Under the pieces are notes generated by a model that had not been told where the DNA came from, did no database searches, and saw only the letters and a list, made by a program, of their open reading frames with translations. 42,179 bases of DNA from an uncultured Atopobiaceae bacterium (GTDB lineage: Bacteria > Actinomycetota > Coriobacteriia > Coriobacteriales > Atopobiaceae). Location: positions 1 through 42,179 of the forward strand of contig CANQSI010000002.1 of assembly GCA_947626465.1 (NCBI GenBank), given 5' to 3'. The position numbers and the translations under genes are program-made. This document shows, one piece after another, positions 17,491-25,804 of the stretch (positions within the stretch are counted from its first letter, which is position 1; every line of letters starts with the position of its first letter).

Positions 17491-18398
17491 GCGTCTCGCA
17501 GGTACTCGGCGAGGATGTGGATGGCGTGCGCGTAGCCCTCGAGGCCCTCGCCTGCCACGAGGGCGATGCAGGCCTCGCGCACGTAGGACGTCTGGCGGAA
17601 GTCCTCGCGCTCCATCACCGCCGACATGTGCACCTCCACCGTAGGAAGCCCGACCGCCTTGAGGGCATCGAGGAGCGCGACCGAGGTGTGCGTGTAGGCC
17701 GCGGGGTTGAGCACGATGGCGTCGATGGAGAGGCGCGCCTCTTGGATGGCGTCCACGAGGTCGCCCTCGTGGTTCGACTGATAGCAGCGAACCTCGCCAA
17801 ATCCCTCGGCGATGGCCGTGCGATGGCACAGTTCCACGAGGTCGTCGTAGGTTTGCCTGCCGTAAATTCCCGGTTCTCTCACCCCGAGGAGGTTCATGTT
17901 CGGGCCATTGAGGATAAGGATCGCCGAATCGCTGAGCTCGCCATCGTTGGCCTCGCCCGCGTCGTCCGGCAAGTCCACGGAGTTGAGGAGCTCCTTCAGG
18001 TGCTCGAGATCGTCGCGCGAGAGGATGGTCGGCCCATGGTCGGAGGTGCGCTTCCTTCCCACGAACCCCACCGTACGAGCGCGTTCGCGCCTGGGGCCCT
18101 GCGGTGTGAGCTTCACCACCGCCTTCGAGTTCTTGCGCGCAATGGGCATGTCGAGGCGAAACGAGAGGTCTTCGGCCACATTGTTCACGATCGCCGGGCC
18201 GAACACGACCTCCACGCCCGCGTCGCCGCGGCGACGCACGGAGAGCACGTGGTGGATCGCACGGAATGCCGCGAGGTTGGCGCGCGAGATGTCGTGCAAC
18301 TCGAGGCGTAGGCGCGTCATGCACATGGCGAGGGAGCGAATGTTGGCGACGCCGCCGGCCGCGTCGAGGAGCGCTTGGGAATATGTGGTGGTCTCCAT
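17469..18398 (-). CDS. aroQ: PTS EIIB (glucose-type) domain fused to type II 3-dehydroquinate dehydratase
   Basis: N-terminus YSQALLDAAGGVANIRSLAMCMTRLRLELHDISRANLAAFRAIHHVLSVRRRGDAGVEVVFGPAIVNNVAEDL matches the EIIB-Glc pattern GG..NI..L..C.TRLR, Cys26 codon at 18321-18323 verified. C-terminus ILILNGPNMNLLGVREPGIYGRQTYDDL...YQSNHEGDLVDAIQEA...NPAAYTHTSVALLDAL...VEVHMS...REDFRQTS...GYAHAI is AroQ. Confidence 0.92.
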   Translation of the reverse strand: METTTYSQALLDAAGGVANIRSLAMCMTRLRLELHDISRANLAAFRAIHHVLSVRRRGDAGVEVVFGPAIVNNVAEDLSFRLDMPIARKNSKAVVKLTPQGPRRERARTVGFVGRKRTSDHGPTILSRDDLEHLKELLNSVDLPDDAGEANDGELSDSAILILNGPNMNLLGVREPGIYGRQTYDDLVELCHRTAIAEGFGEVRCYQSNHEGDLVDAIQEARLSIDAIVLNPAAYTHTSVALLDALKAVGLPTVEVHMSAVMEREDFRQTSYVREACIALVAGEGLEGYAHAIHILAEYLRDAQPPSWK

Positions 18399-18420
18399 AT
18401 GAGGCCGCCTGTCTCACGAA

Positions 18421-18446
18421 GCCGTCGCGCCGAGCGCGCTGACGGC
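18421..18446 (-). promoter_or_regulatory. GC-rich hairpin upstream of EIIB-aroQ
   Basis: Minus strand GCCGTC-a-GCGC-gctcg-GCGC-GACGGC: 10-bp stem with one bulge, 22 nt before the ATG at 18398. Confidence 0.4.
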
Positions 18447-18572
18447 GAAGATCATAGTCACGGCTTACCCTCTCATGACTTCGAGGGACGCGGATATTCA
18501 GGTATGTGAGCGGTATTCGGGCCAGCCCAACGGTAGAAACGCCACGATACCTGCACAAATCTGTGTATTGAT

Positions 18573-20024
18573 TTATCGAGGATTGTGGATATGTTGTGGA
18601 GGCTCGTGCGAGAGATCGAGAAGTTCCCTCACGAGAAGGGCGTCGCCCTCGGCGCTCCCCGTGCAGGCGATCTCGAGATCCGCCCAGCTGCGATAGAGCC
18701 CCATGCGCTCCTCGGCGAGGGTCTCGAGGCCCTTTGCCGCGCTCAACGGGCGATCCGCCATCGAGAGCTCCTCGAGGGGGCGATTGAGCATCACCACGTA
18801 GCCATTTTGGCGAAGGAGCGAGAAGTTCTCCTCCTTCACCACGACGCCGCCTCCGCAGGCGACGACAAGACCCTGACCCCGGGAGACATCCTCGAGGATC
18901 TTCGTCTCCTCGCGGCGAAACGCCTCCTCCCCATGCGCTCTGATGAACTCCGCAGCCGAGCACTCGAACGTCACCTCGAAGGTGTCGTCGAGATCCACGA
19001 AGGGTCGCCCGACGAGATGTGCGAGGCGCCTTGCGGCGCCGGTCTTTCCGGCGCCGGGCATGCCGATGAAGTAGATGTCCTGCGTTTCCTTCACGAGGCG
19101 CCCGAGGATGCGCTCGATGAGCGCGGGGTCGAGCGGGCGCCCCTGGAACGCCTCGCTTGACGCGAAGGCTTGCGCGACGAGCATGCCGAGGCCGCCTTCG
19201 CTGGCGATGCCGAGGCGCTCCGCCTCGAGGATAAGTGCGGTGCGAAGCGGGTTGTAGACGATGTCGATCACGCCCTTGAGCTCGGGGAGCTCCTCGAGCG
19301 TGCCCTTTTCAAGGGGGCTCTTCGGGCAATCGGGATACATGCCCACGGGCGTGGTGTTCACGATGAGGAACGCATCTGCATGGCGCTTCGCGAGCGTGCG
19401 GTAGGTCTCCGGCCCGCGCCTCGAGATCACGACCACCATCGCGCCGGCGTCCCCGAGCACCTTGCGCACCGCTTCCTGCGCGCCGCCAGAGCCGAGGATG
19501 AGCGCCACTTTTCCGGCAAGCACCGCCTTCGGATCGGCGCCGAATGTGCGCTCGGTGAAACGCTCGAGCAGCCAGGAGAATCCGAAGACATCGGTGTTAT
19601 CGGCGTAGATGGTGCCGTCGGGGCGCTTTACGAGGGTGTTCACCGCGCCGAGCTCGCGCGCCACCTCGCCCACCTCGTCGGCGAGCTCGAAGGCACGCCG
19701 CTTGTAGGGGATCGTCACGTTGAGCCCGCGCCACGCCCCCTCGCGAAGGAAGGCGGCCACCTCCTGGGGCTCTCGTTCGAAGAGCGCGTAGGGGGTGCTT
19801 CCGAGAAGCGCGTGGATCTTGGGCGAGAAGGAATGGCCGAGCGTGCGTCCGAGGAGGCCGAAGCGCGCTTCGGGAGCCCCGTCGGTTGCCGCTTGTGCGG
19901 CGTCATGCCCAGCGTCAAGTTCTGCGGCAACCTCGTCCGCTACGGGTGCGATGCATTCGTCAGCGGGCGTGAGCCCCGGCGCCCTTTCGAGGGAAAGCAC
20001 CTCCGACTCCTTGCGTGTGGGCAT
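18573..20024 (-). CDS. Bifunctional shikimate dehydrogenase / shikimate kinase
   Basis: AroE: GLLGRTLGHSFSPKIHALL, GLNVTIPYKRRAFELAD, YADNTDVFGF, LGSGGAQEAV; AroK: DIYFIGMPGAGKTGAARRLAHLVGRPFVDLDD, EEAFRREETKIL, VACGGGVV; ATGA overlap with pheA. Confidence 0.93.
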   Translation of the reverse strand: MPTRKESEVLSLERAPGLTPADECIAPVADEVAAELDAGHDAAQAATDGAPEARFGLLGRTLGHSFSPKIHALLGSTPYALFEREPQEVAAFLREGAWRGLNVTIPYKRRAFELADEVGEVARELGAVNTLVKRPDGTIYADNTDVFGFSWLLERFTERTFGADPKAVLAGKVALILGSGGAQEAVRKVLGDAGAMVVVISRRGPETYRTLAKRHADAFLIVNTTPVGMYPDCPKSPLEKGTLEELPELKGVIDIVYNPLRTALILEAERLGIASEGGLGMLVAQAFASSEAFQGRPLDPALIERILGRLVKETQDIYFIGMPGAGKTGAARRLAHLVGRPFVDLDDTFEVTFECSAAEFIRAHGEEAFRREETKILEDVSRGQGLVVACGGGVVVKEENFSLLRQNGYVVMLNRPLEELSMADRPLSAAKGLETLAEERMGLYRSWADLEIACTGSAEGDALLVRELLDLSHEPPQHIHNPR

Positions 20025-21169
20025 CAAAGCACCTCGGAGTAGGAGCCGAGGTAGCGGAACTCCTCGCACACGTCGCCGAGCGAGGAGATCAAGCGCCAGA
20101 ACTCGGGCGCGCTCACCGGGCAATCCATGTCGAAGTAGAACGAATAGTCGAAGTCGCGTTCGGGGAGCGGGCGACTCTCGAGCTTGGAGAGGTTGATGTC
20201 GAAGCTGTAGAAGCGCGCGAGCACCTTGTAGAGCGCACCCGGCTCGTCGGTGGTGACCACCTGCAGCGACGTGCGGTTGGCGCCAGGGTAGATCTCGAGG
20301 TTCTTCGAGATGCAGGCAAAGCGCGTGTAGTTGTTGCCCATATCCTGGACCCCTCGCTTCACGATCGAGAGGTCGTAGAGCGTGGCGCAGGAACGGCTTC
20401 CGAGCGCGGCCACCGTGGGGTCGTCGGATTGAGCCACCATCTTGGCCGCCACGGCCGTGTTCTCCACGATGTGCACCGTGACGTCGGAAAGCGAGGCGAG
20501 GAAGTCCGCGCACTGCTCGATGGCTTGCTGGTGGGAGTAGATGTGGCGAATATCCTCGAGCGCCACGCCGGGCTTCGCGAGGAGGTTGTGATCCACCTTG
20601 AGGCGCACCGTACGGCAGATGTGGAAGTCGTAGGAGGCCATGAGGTCGTAGACCTGGTTCACCGTGCCGGCCGTCGAGTTCTCCAGAGGCAGCACGCCGT
20701 AGGAGCAAAATCCCTGCTCGACGGCCTTGAACACCCCTTCGAACGTGGAGAAGTAGGCGATGGTGGGATGCTTGAAGAAGCGATCGGCCGCCATCTGCGA
20801 ATAGGCGCCCTCCACGCCTTGGCAGGCCACGAACGCCTCCTGCGGGAAGAGGTCGGGCGTGTCGGCGATGGCTGCGTGGATGCGATCCACGAGCTCGCTC
20901 TTCTGTGGCGTGAGGGTGGCCTCGTTCGCACGCGCGACCTCGAAGAGCAGGTTGAAGAGCACGATCGCGTAGTCGCGAAGGTCATCCGGCACCTTCTCCG
21001 CCACGTCGGCGAGCTTCTGGCGTTCGCGTGCACGATCGAGAACCGGCAGGCCATGCGCGCCCTTATAGGCGGCCACCTCGTTGGTGGCGGCCATGCGCTC
21101 CCGGAAGAGGGCGATGATCTGGTCGTCGATGGCGTCGATGCGCTCTCGGATGGTGGCGAGATCTTCCAT
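20024..21169 (-). CDS. pheA: Chorismate mutase / prephenate dehydratase
   Basis: N-terminal AroQ-type mutase (IRERIDAIDDQIIALFRERMAATNEVAAYK); YGVLPLENSTAGTVNQVYDLM; ACT-domain ESRPLPERDFDYSFYFD. Confidence 0.95.
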   Translation of the reverse strand: MEDLATIRERIDAIDDQIIALFRERMAATNEVAAYKGAHGLPVLDRARERQKLADVAEKVPDDLRDYAIVLFNLLFEVARANEATLTPQKSELVDRIHAAIADTPDLFPQEAFVACQGVEGAYSQMAADRFFKHPTIAYFSTFEGVFKAVEQGFCSYGVLPLENSTAGTVNQVYDLMASYDFHICRTVRLKVDHNLLAKPGVALEDIRHIYSHQQAIEQCADFLASLSDVTVHIVENTAVAAKMVAQSDDPTVAALGSRSCATLYDLSIVKRGVQDMGNNYTRFACISKNLEIYPGANRTSLQVVTTDEPGALYKVLARFYSFDINLSKLESRPLPERDFDYSFYFDMDCPVSAPEFWRLISSLGDVCEEFRYLGSYSEVL

Positions 21170-21261
21170 GGATTATCCTTTGGTTGCCTTCGCTCAACAG
21201 GGACTTAAGCATAGTGCAAGCGAAAGCCCCGCTTACCCCATGCTGCGTCTCGGGGCGCCCT

Positions 21262-22392
21262 CTATACGGGCTCGCGCGAGGAGCGCTCGCGGCGCTGGAG
21301 CATGAGATCCATGAGCACCAACGCGCACACCGCCTCGGCCACCGGCACGGCACGCGGCGCGATGCAGGGATCGTGGCGCCCCCGAACCTCGAGCTCGACT
21401 TCCTCCATGGTCTCGAGGTCCACCGAGTGTTGCGGCTTTGAGATCGAGGCCGTGGGCTTCACCGCGAGGCGCACGATGAGGGGAGCGCCGGTGGTGATGC
21501 CTCCGAGGATGCCTCCCGCATCGTTTTTTCCAGGTACGGCCTCGTTTCGCGCGTCGAGCGTGTAGGGATCGTTGTGCTCGGATCCACGCATCCGCGCCGC
21601 TTCGAATCCGGCGCCGAACTCCACGCCCTTCACGGCGGGAATGCCGAAGAGGGCTGCGGCGATCTGGTTTTCCACGCCCATCGCCATGGGCTCGCCGAGT
21701 CCCCCGGGCACGCCCGTGGCCACGACCTCGATGACCCCGCCCACGGAATCGCCTTTCCGGGCTGCGCTTTGAATGGCGTCTTGCATCTCGGTGGCGGCTT
21801 TCTCCGAGAGGGTGGGGAAGTCTCGCGAGGCAAGCGAGGCCATCTGCTCCTCGAGCGCCATTCGCGAGGGGAGGTCGAGCGTGCGCGCTGCGAACGGATC
21901 GTCTTCGATGCCCGCGACTTCCGCGAGGTGTGCGGCCACGCGCACGCCGCGTCCCGCGAGCCATTGCGAGGCGAGCGCCCCTGCGGCGGTGAGGGGGGCG
22001 GTGAGGCGTCCGGAGAACTGCCCGCCGCCAAAGCGATCCCAGTCATCGCCCCAGCGTCGCCATGCCACGAGGTCGGCGTGGCTCGGGCGCGGCACCTTGC
22101 CCATGGCCGAGTAGTCCTGGGGGCGCGTATCGGTGTTTTCGATCATGAGCGCGATCGGCGCGCCGGTGGTCCTTCCCTCGGCGCTGATGCCGCTGAGGAG
22201 GTGCACGCAATCCACCTCGCTTCGCTTCGTGGCCCATGCGCCCTGCCCGGGCGCGCGGCGCGCCATGAAGGCGGCGAGCGCCTGGCCATCCACCTCGAGC
22301 CCCGATGGGAAGTCGTCGATCACGCAGCCGATGACTTTGCTGTGGGACTGTCCGAAGACGCTCACGCGAAGCGCGTGCCCGAAGGTGTTCAT
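21262..22392 (-). CDS. aroC: Chorismate synthase
   Basis: MNTFGHALRVSVFGQSHSKVIGCVIDDFPSGLEVD, PRPSHADLVAWRRWG, RFGGGQFSGRLTAPL. Confidence 0.94.
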   Translation of the reverse strand: MNTFGHALRVSVFGQSHSKVIGCVIDDFPSGLEVDGQALAAFMARRAPGQGAWATKRSEVDCVHLLSGISAEGRTTGAPIALMIENTDTRPQDYSAMGKVPRPSHADLVAWRRWGDDWDRFGGGQFSGRLTAPLTAAGALASQWLAGRGVRVAAHLAEVAGIEDDPFAARTLDLPSRMALEEQMASLASRDFPTLSEKAATEMQDAIQSAARKGDSVGGVIEVVATGVPGGLGEPMAMGVENQIAAALFGIPAVKGVEFGAGFEAARMRGSEHNDPYTLDARNEAVPGKNDAGGILGGITTGAPLIVRLAVKPTASISKPQHSVDLETMEEVELEVRGRHDPCIAPRAVPVAEAVCALVLMDLMLQRRERSSREPV

Positions 22393-22399
22393 GGGGCGC

Positions 22400-23770
22400 T
22401 CATGCCTCCTCTACGCTGCCGCCGAGTGCTCGCAGCTCTTCGAAGAAGGTGGGATAGCTCTTGGAGACGCACTCGGCGCCGAGAATGGTCACCGGACCCT
22501 TCGCACGCAGTGCGCACACGGCGGCCATCATGGCGATGCGATGGTCCTTCGCCGCGTCCACGACGCCGCCTGAAAGCTCGCAGACGCCCTCGATCTCGAG
22601 CTCGTCTCCGAGAAGCGTCGCCTTTCCGCCGAGCGCCGTGAGGGCGTTGCGTACGCTCTCGAGGCGATCGCTTTCTTTAAGGCGCAAACGCCGCGTGCCG
22701 AAGAATCGCGTCTTTCCCTCCGCGAGCGCCGCCACGGCGGCGAGCGGGCACACGAGGTCGGGCATGTCGGAGAGGTCGAACGCCGCGCCCCTCAGGCCCT
22801 TGCCCGTGGCCTGGCATATGCCGCCTTCTCGGCTCACCCGCACCCCCATGAGCGCGAGGGCGCCGAGGATGGCGCGGTCGCCCTGTACGCTCGAGAGGTT
22901 GAGGTTCGACACGCGCACGTCTTCGCCGATGGCGCCCGCAGCGAGCCAGAACGCGGCTTGCGACCAGTCGCCCTCGATTTCGATGTCGCCGGGGCTTACG
23001 AGGCGCTGCCTTCCCTCCACGATGAAGCGGGTCGCGTGCTCGAAGTGCGCGCCGCGAATCGCCTGCGAATCCCCGTGCTCGCCGTCGAGGCGATCCGAGA
23101 GCACGTGCACGCCGAAGCGCTCGAGGGCCTCGGCGGTAAGCCGCACGTAGGGCTTCGATTCGAAGGGATCGAGCACGTGGAGGTCGAGTCCTTCGTCGAG
23201 AAGCGGCGAGGCCAAGAGGAGCCCTGAGATGTATTGCGAGCTCACGCTTCCGTCGATGCTGTAGCGGCCTCCCCTCACAGGTCCCTCGGCGACGAGCGGG
23301 AGTTCCTTCGCGCTCTTGTGCTCGATGGTGGCGCCGTGGCGAAGCAGCTCATCGGTGAGGGGCGCGAGCGGACGCTCGGGAAGGCGTCCCTCGCCGCTGA
23401 AGCGGGCGCGGGCGGGCAAGGCGCACACCACGGGGATGAGGAAACGCAGCGTCGCCCCCGATTCATTGCAGTTGAGCGCCACGTCCGAAAGCGCCACGGG
23501 CCTTCCCGATGGATCGTGGGGAAGCGGCGTCACGCGAAGCCCACGGGTGGAGGTTCCAGACGAATCGCGCCGTTCCATGGGTTGGATGCGCGCGCCGAGG
23601 GCACGCAGGCAGCGCACGGTGGCGGCGATGTCATCCGAGGCGTGTTCGATGGCGAGGAAGGTGGGCGTGTTCGCGATCGCGGAGAGGATGAGGAGGCGCT
23701 GCGCGATGGACTTCGAGGCGGGAGCGCGCACGGTTCCCGAGATCGAGATGGGCCGAATGGTCACATCCAT
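22400..23770 (-). CDS. aroA: 3-phosphoshikimate 1-carboxyvinyltransferase (EPSP synthase)
   Basis: VRAPASKSIAQRLLIL, NCNESGATLRFLIPV, EGDWSQAAFWLAAG, LRLKESDRLESV. Confidence 0.95.
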   Translation of the reverse strand: MDVTIRPISISGTVRAPASKSIAQRLLILSAIANTPTFLAIEHASDDIAATVRCLRALGARIQPMERRDSSGTSTRGLRVTPLPHDPSGRPVALSDVALNCNESGATLRFLIPVVCALPARARFSGEGRLPERPLAPLTDELLRHGATIEHKSAKELPLVAEGPVRGGRYSIDGSVSSQYISGLLLASPLLDEGLDLHVLDPFESKPYVRLTAEALERFGVHVLSDRLDGEHGDSQAIRGAHFEHATRFIVEGRQRLVSPGDIEIEGDWSQAAFWLAAGAIGEDVRVSNLNLSSVQGDRAILGALALMGVRVSREGGICQATGKGLRGAAFDLSDMPDLVCPLAAVAALAEGKTRFFGTRRLRLKESDRLESVRNALTALGGKATLLGDELEIEGVCELSGGVVDAAKDHRIAMMAAVCALRAKGPVTILGAECVSKSYPTFFEELRALGGSVEEA

Positions 23771-23792
23771 GGATGTCTACCTCGTACTTCTC

Positions 23793-24902
23793 TTAGGAAA
23801 CGATACCCGCGCGCACGAGTTCGGCGAATTGGCCGATCTCCATCGGCCTCACTTCCACCTCGCCGAGGAAGCGCACGATCACGGCGTTCACGTTGGAACC
23901 GTGGCGCTTCTTGTCCATGCGGAGGCGCTCGATGATCGCCTCGGCGCCCACCGTGGTGTTCGTGGGGAGGCCGTAGGCGTCGATGCAGCGTGCGATCGCG
24001 CGGGTGACGGGGGCGGGGGTGAGGCCGAGTGCGGTCGCGCCACGGCTAAGGATCGCGAGGCCCGCAGCCACGCAGGCGCCATGGCCAAGGGTGTAGTTGC
24101 TCGCCGCCTCGATGGCGTGGCCGATCGTGTGGCCGAGGTTGAGGGTTTGGCGAATGCCGCTCTCGCGCTCATCGATCACCACGACGTCGCGCTTCACCCG
24201 CACGTTGGCGGCGACGATGGTGGCCATCCGATCGAAGTCGAGCGCGGCGCAGTCCGCGGCACCGAAGAGGGGGGCGGTGAGCGGGTGGTCGGCGATCGCG
24301 TTGAAGAGCGCGGGGCCCGCGAGTACGCCATGCTTGATGATCTCGCCGAAGGCGTCCGTGAGCAGGGCAGGCGAGAGCGTGGCGAGCGTCTCCACGTCCT
24401 CGAGCACGAGGGCGGGCTGCAGGAACGCGCCCGCGAGGTTCTTTCCGCCCTGGAGGTCCACGGCGGTCTTGCCACCCACCGACGAATCCACCATCGCGAG
24501 GAGGCTCGTCGGCACCTGCACGACGGTGATGCCGCGCATGTAGGTGGCTGCGGCGAAGCCCGCGAGGTCGCCGACGACCCCTCCTCCGAGGGCGATCACC
24601 GCGTCATCGCGCGTGAGGCCGGATTGCGCCATCACCTCGAGGCACGTGGCGTAGGTTTGGAGGTTCTTTCGGGCCTCGCCCGCCTCGAAGGCGAAGATGC
24701 TGATGGCGAAGCCCGCGTTTCGCAGCGAATCGGCCACGCGCTCCCCGTAGAGCGGCCACACGTGCGAATCGGTGACGATCAAGAGCGTCGAGCCCTTGAC
24801 GAGCGGACGCACGCGCTCACCGAGCGTATCGAGGATGCCCCGGCCGCAGATGACGTCGTAGGCGCGAGATGAGGTGGGGACTTGGATGATCTCTTCCGAC
24901 AT
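23793..24902 (-). CDS. aroB: 3-dehydroquinate synthase
   Basis: ALGGGVVGDLAGFAAATYMRGI, VQVPTSLLAMVDSSVGGKTAVD, NLGHTIGHAIE; start at 24902 (MSEEIIQVPTSS), possible upstream start. Confidence 0.95.
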   Translation of the reverse strand: MSEEIIQVPTSSRAYDVICGRGILDTLGERVRPLVKGSTLLIVTDSHVWPLYGERVADSLRNAGFAISIFAFEAGEARKNLQTYATCLEVMAQSGLTRDDAVIALGGGVVGDLAGFAAATYMRGITVVQVPTSLLAMVDSSVGGKTAVDLQGGKNLAGAFLQPALVLEDVETLATLSPALLTDAFGEIIKHGVLAGPALFNAIADHPLTAPLFGAADCAALDFDRMATIVAANVRVKRDVVVIDERESGIRQTLNLGHTIGHAIEAASNYTLGHGACVAAGLAILSRGATALGLTPAPVTRAIARCIDAYGLPTNTTVGAEAIIERLRMDKKRHGSNVNAVIVRFLGEVEVRPMEIGQFAELVRAGIVS

Positions 24903-24910
24903 CGCCTCGC

Positions 24911-25804
24911 TCACCTGCCTTCCGCTTCCCGCTTTGCCCGATCTCCCTCGGCGAGGAGCTCCTGCAGGCGATCCCGATCTCCCGCGCGAAGCGCGTCGGC
25001 GTAGGCGCCGAGATGCGCGCGAAGCCCGTCGATCTCTGCGACGAGGTTGTCGGCGTCGTCCATGAAGAGCTCGGCCCACATCGCCGCGTTCAGGCGTGCG
25101 ACGCGCGTGAGGTCGAGGTACGAACCCGCAGAGAAGCCTTTGTGCACGAGCGCGCGCGGGCTCTTCACGTAGGCGTTCGACACCACGTGGGCGAGTTGCG
25201 AGGTGTAGGCGATGATCTCGTCGTGCTCGGTGGGGGAGGCCATGGTGTAGGAGCCGAACCCAAGGGGCTCGAGGAGCTTCGTCAAGCGATCGAGCGTCCA
25301 AAGCCGATCGATCTCGTCCATCTCGGGGTCGGCGCAGACGACCATCGGCGCCTTGCGAAACATCGTGGCGCGCGAATGGGCGAAGCCCGAGTACTGCGTG
25401 CCCGCCATGGGGTGGCATCCCACGAAGGTGAAGCCGTGCGTGCGTGCGAGCGGCCAGAGCTCCGAGCACACCGCGCGCTTCACGCCGGCGGTGTCGATGA
25501 CGATGGTCGAGGGGCTCACGAGCTCCGCGTGCTCCCTCAGCCATTCCACGAGATGCTCGGGATAGGTGGTGAGTACGATGAGCTCGCAGGTGGGGATGAC
25601 CTCATCGGTGAGCTCGCCCGTGGCGGATTCGATGAGGGCGAAGTCGAGGGTGGAGCGAGTGCGGTTCCACACGTATGTCTCCGTGTCGGCGTCATGGAAG
25701 GCCTTCGCGAAGGAGCCGCCCATGAGCCCCAGGCCCACGACGCCCACGCGCCCAGCGACCACCGGCGCTGAAGGAGTGCGCTCCACCTCGGAAAGATCGC
25801 TCAC
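24911..25804 (-). CDS. tyrA: Prephenate dehydrogenase
   Basis: VGVVGLGLMGGSFAKAF, VGCHPMAGTQYSGFAHS, YTSQLAHVVSNAY. Confidence 0.93.
   Translation of the reverse strand: MSDLSEVERTPSAPVVAGRVGVVGLGLMGGSFAKAFHDADTETYVWNRTRSTLDFALIESATGELTDEVIPTCELIVLTTYPEHLVEWLREHAELVSPSTIVIDTAGVKRAVCSELWPLARTHGFTFVGCHPMAGTQYSGFAHSRATMFRKAPMVVCADPEMDEIDRLWTLDRLTKLLEPLGFGSYTMASPTEHDEIIAYTSQLAHVVSNAYVKSPRALVHKGFSAGSYLDLTRVARLNAAMWAELFMDDADNLVAEIDGLRAHLGAYADALRAGDRDRLQELLAEGDRAKREAEGR

Noticed and set aside
16060-18963. 967-aa minus-strand ORF and 711-aa ORF (18573-20708) as fusion proteins
   Set aside because: Only the segment starting at internal Met 20024 of the 711-aa ORF is real (AroE-AroK); the rest overlaps pheA, dgt and the ATP-grasp genes in other frames.
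18573-20024. AroE-AroK fusion as a stand-alone novelty
   Set aside because: Shikimate-pathway gene fusions are common; it is kept only as part of the cluster description.
21262-22392. AroC with GQSHS and GGGQFSGRLTA instead of GESHG and SARET-type motifs
   Set aside because: I recall similar variants in Firmicutes-like chorismate synthases; probably ordinary family variation.
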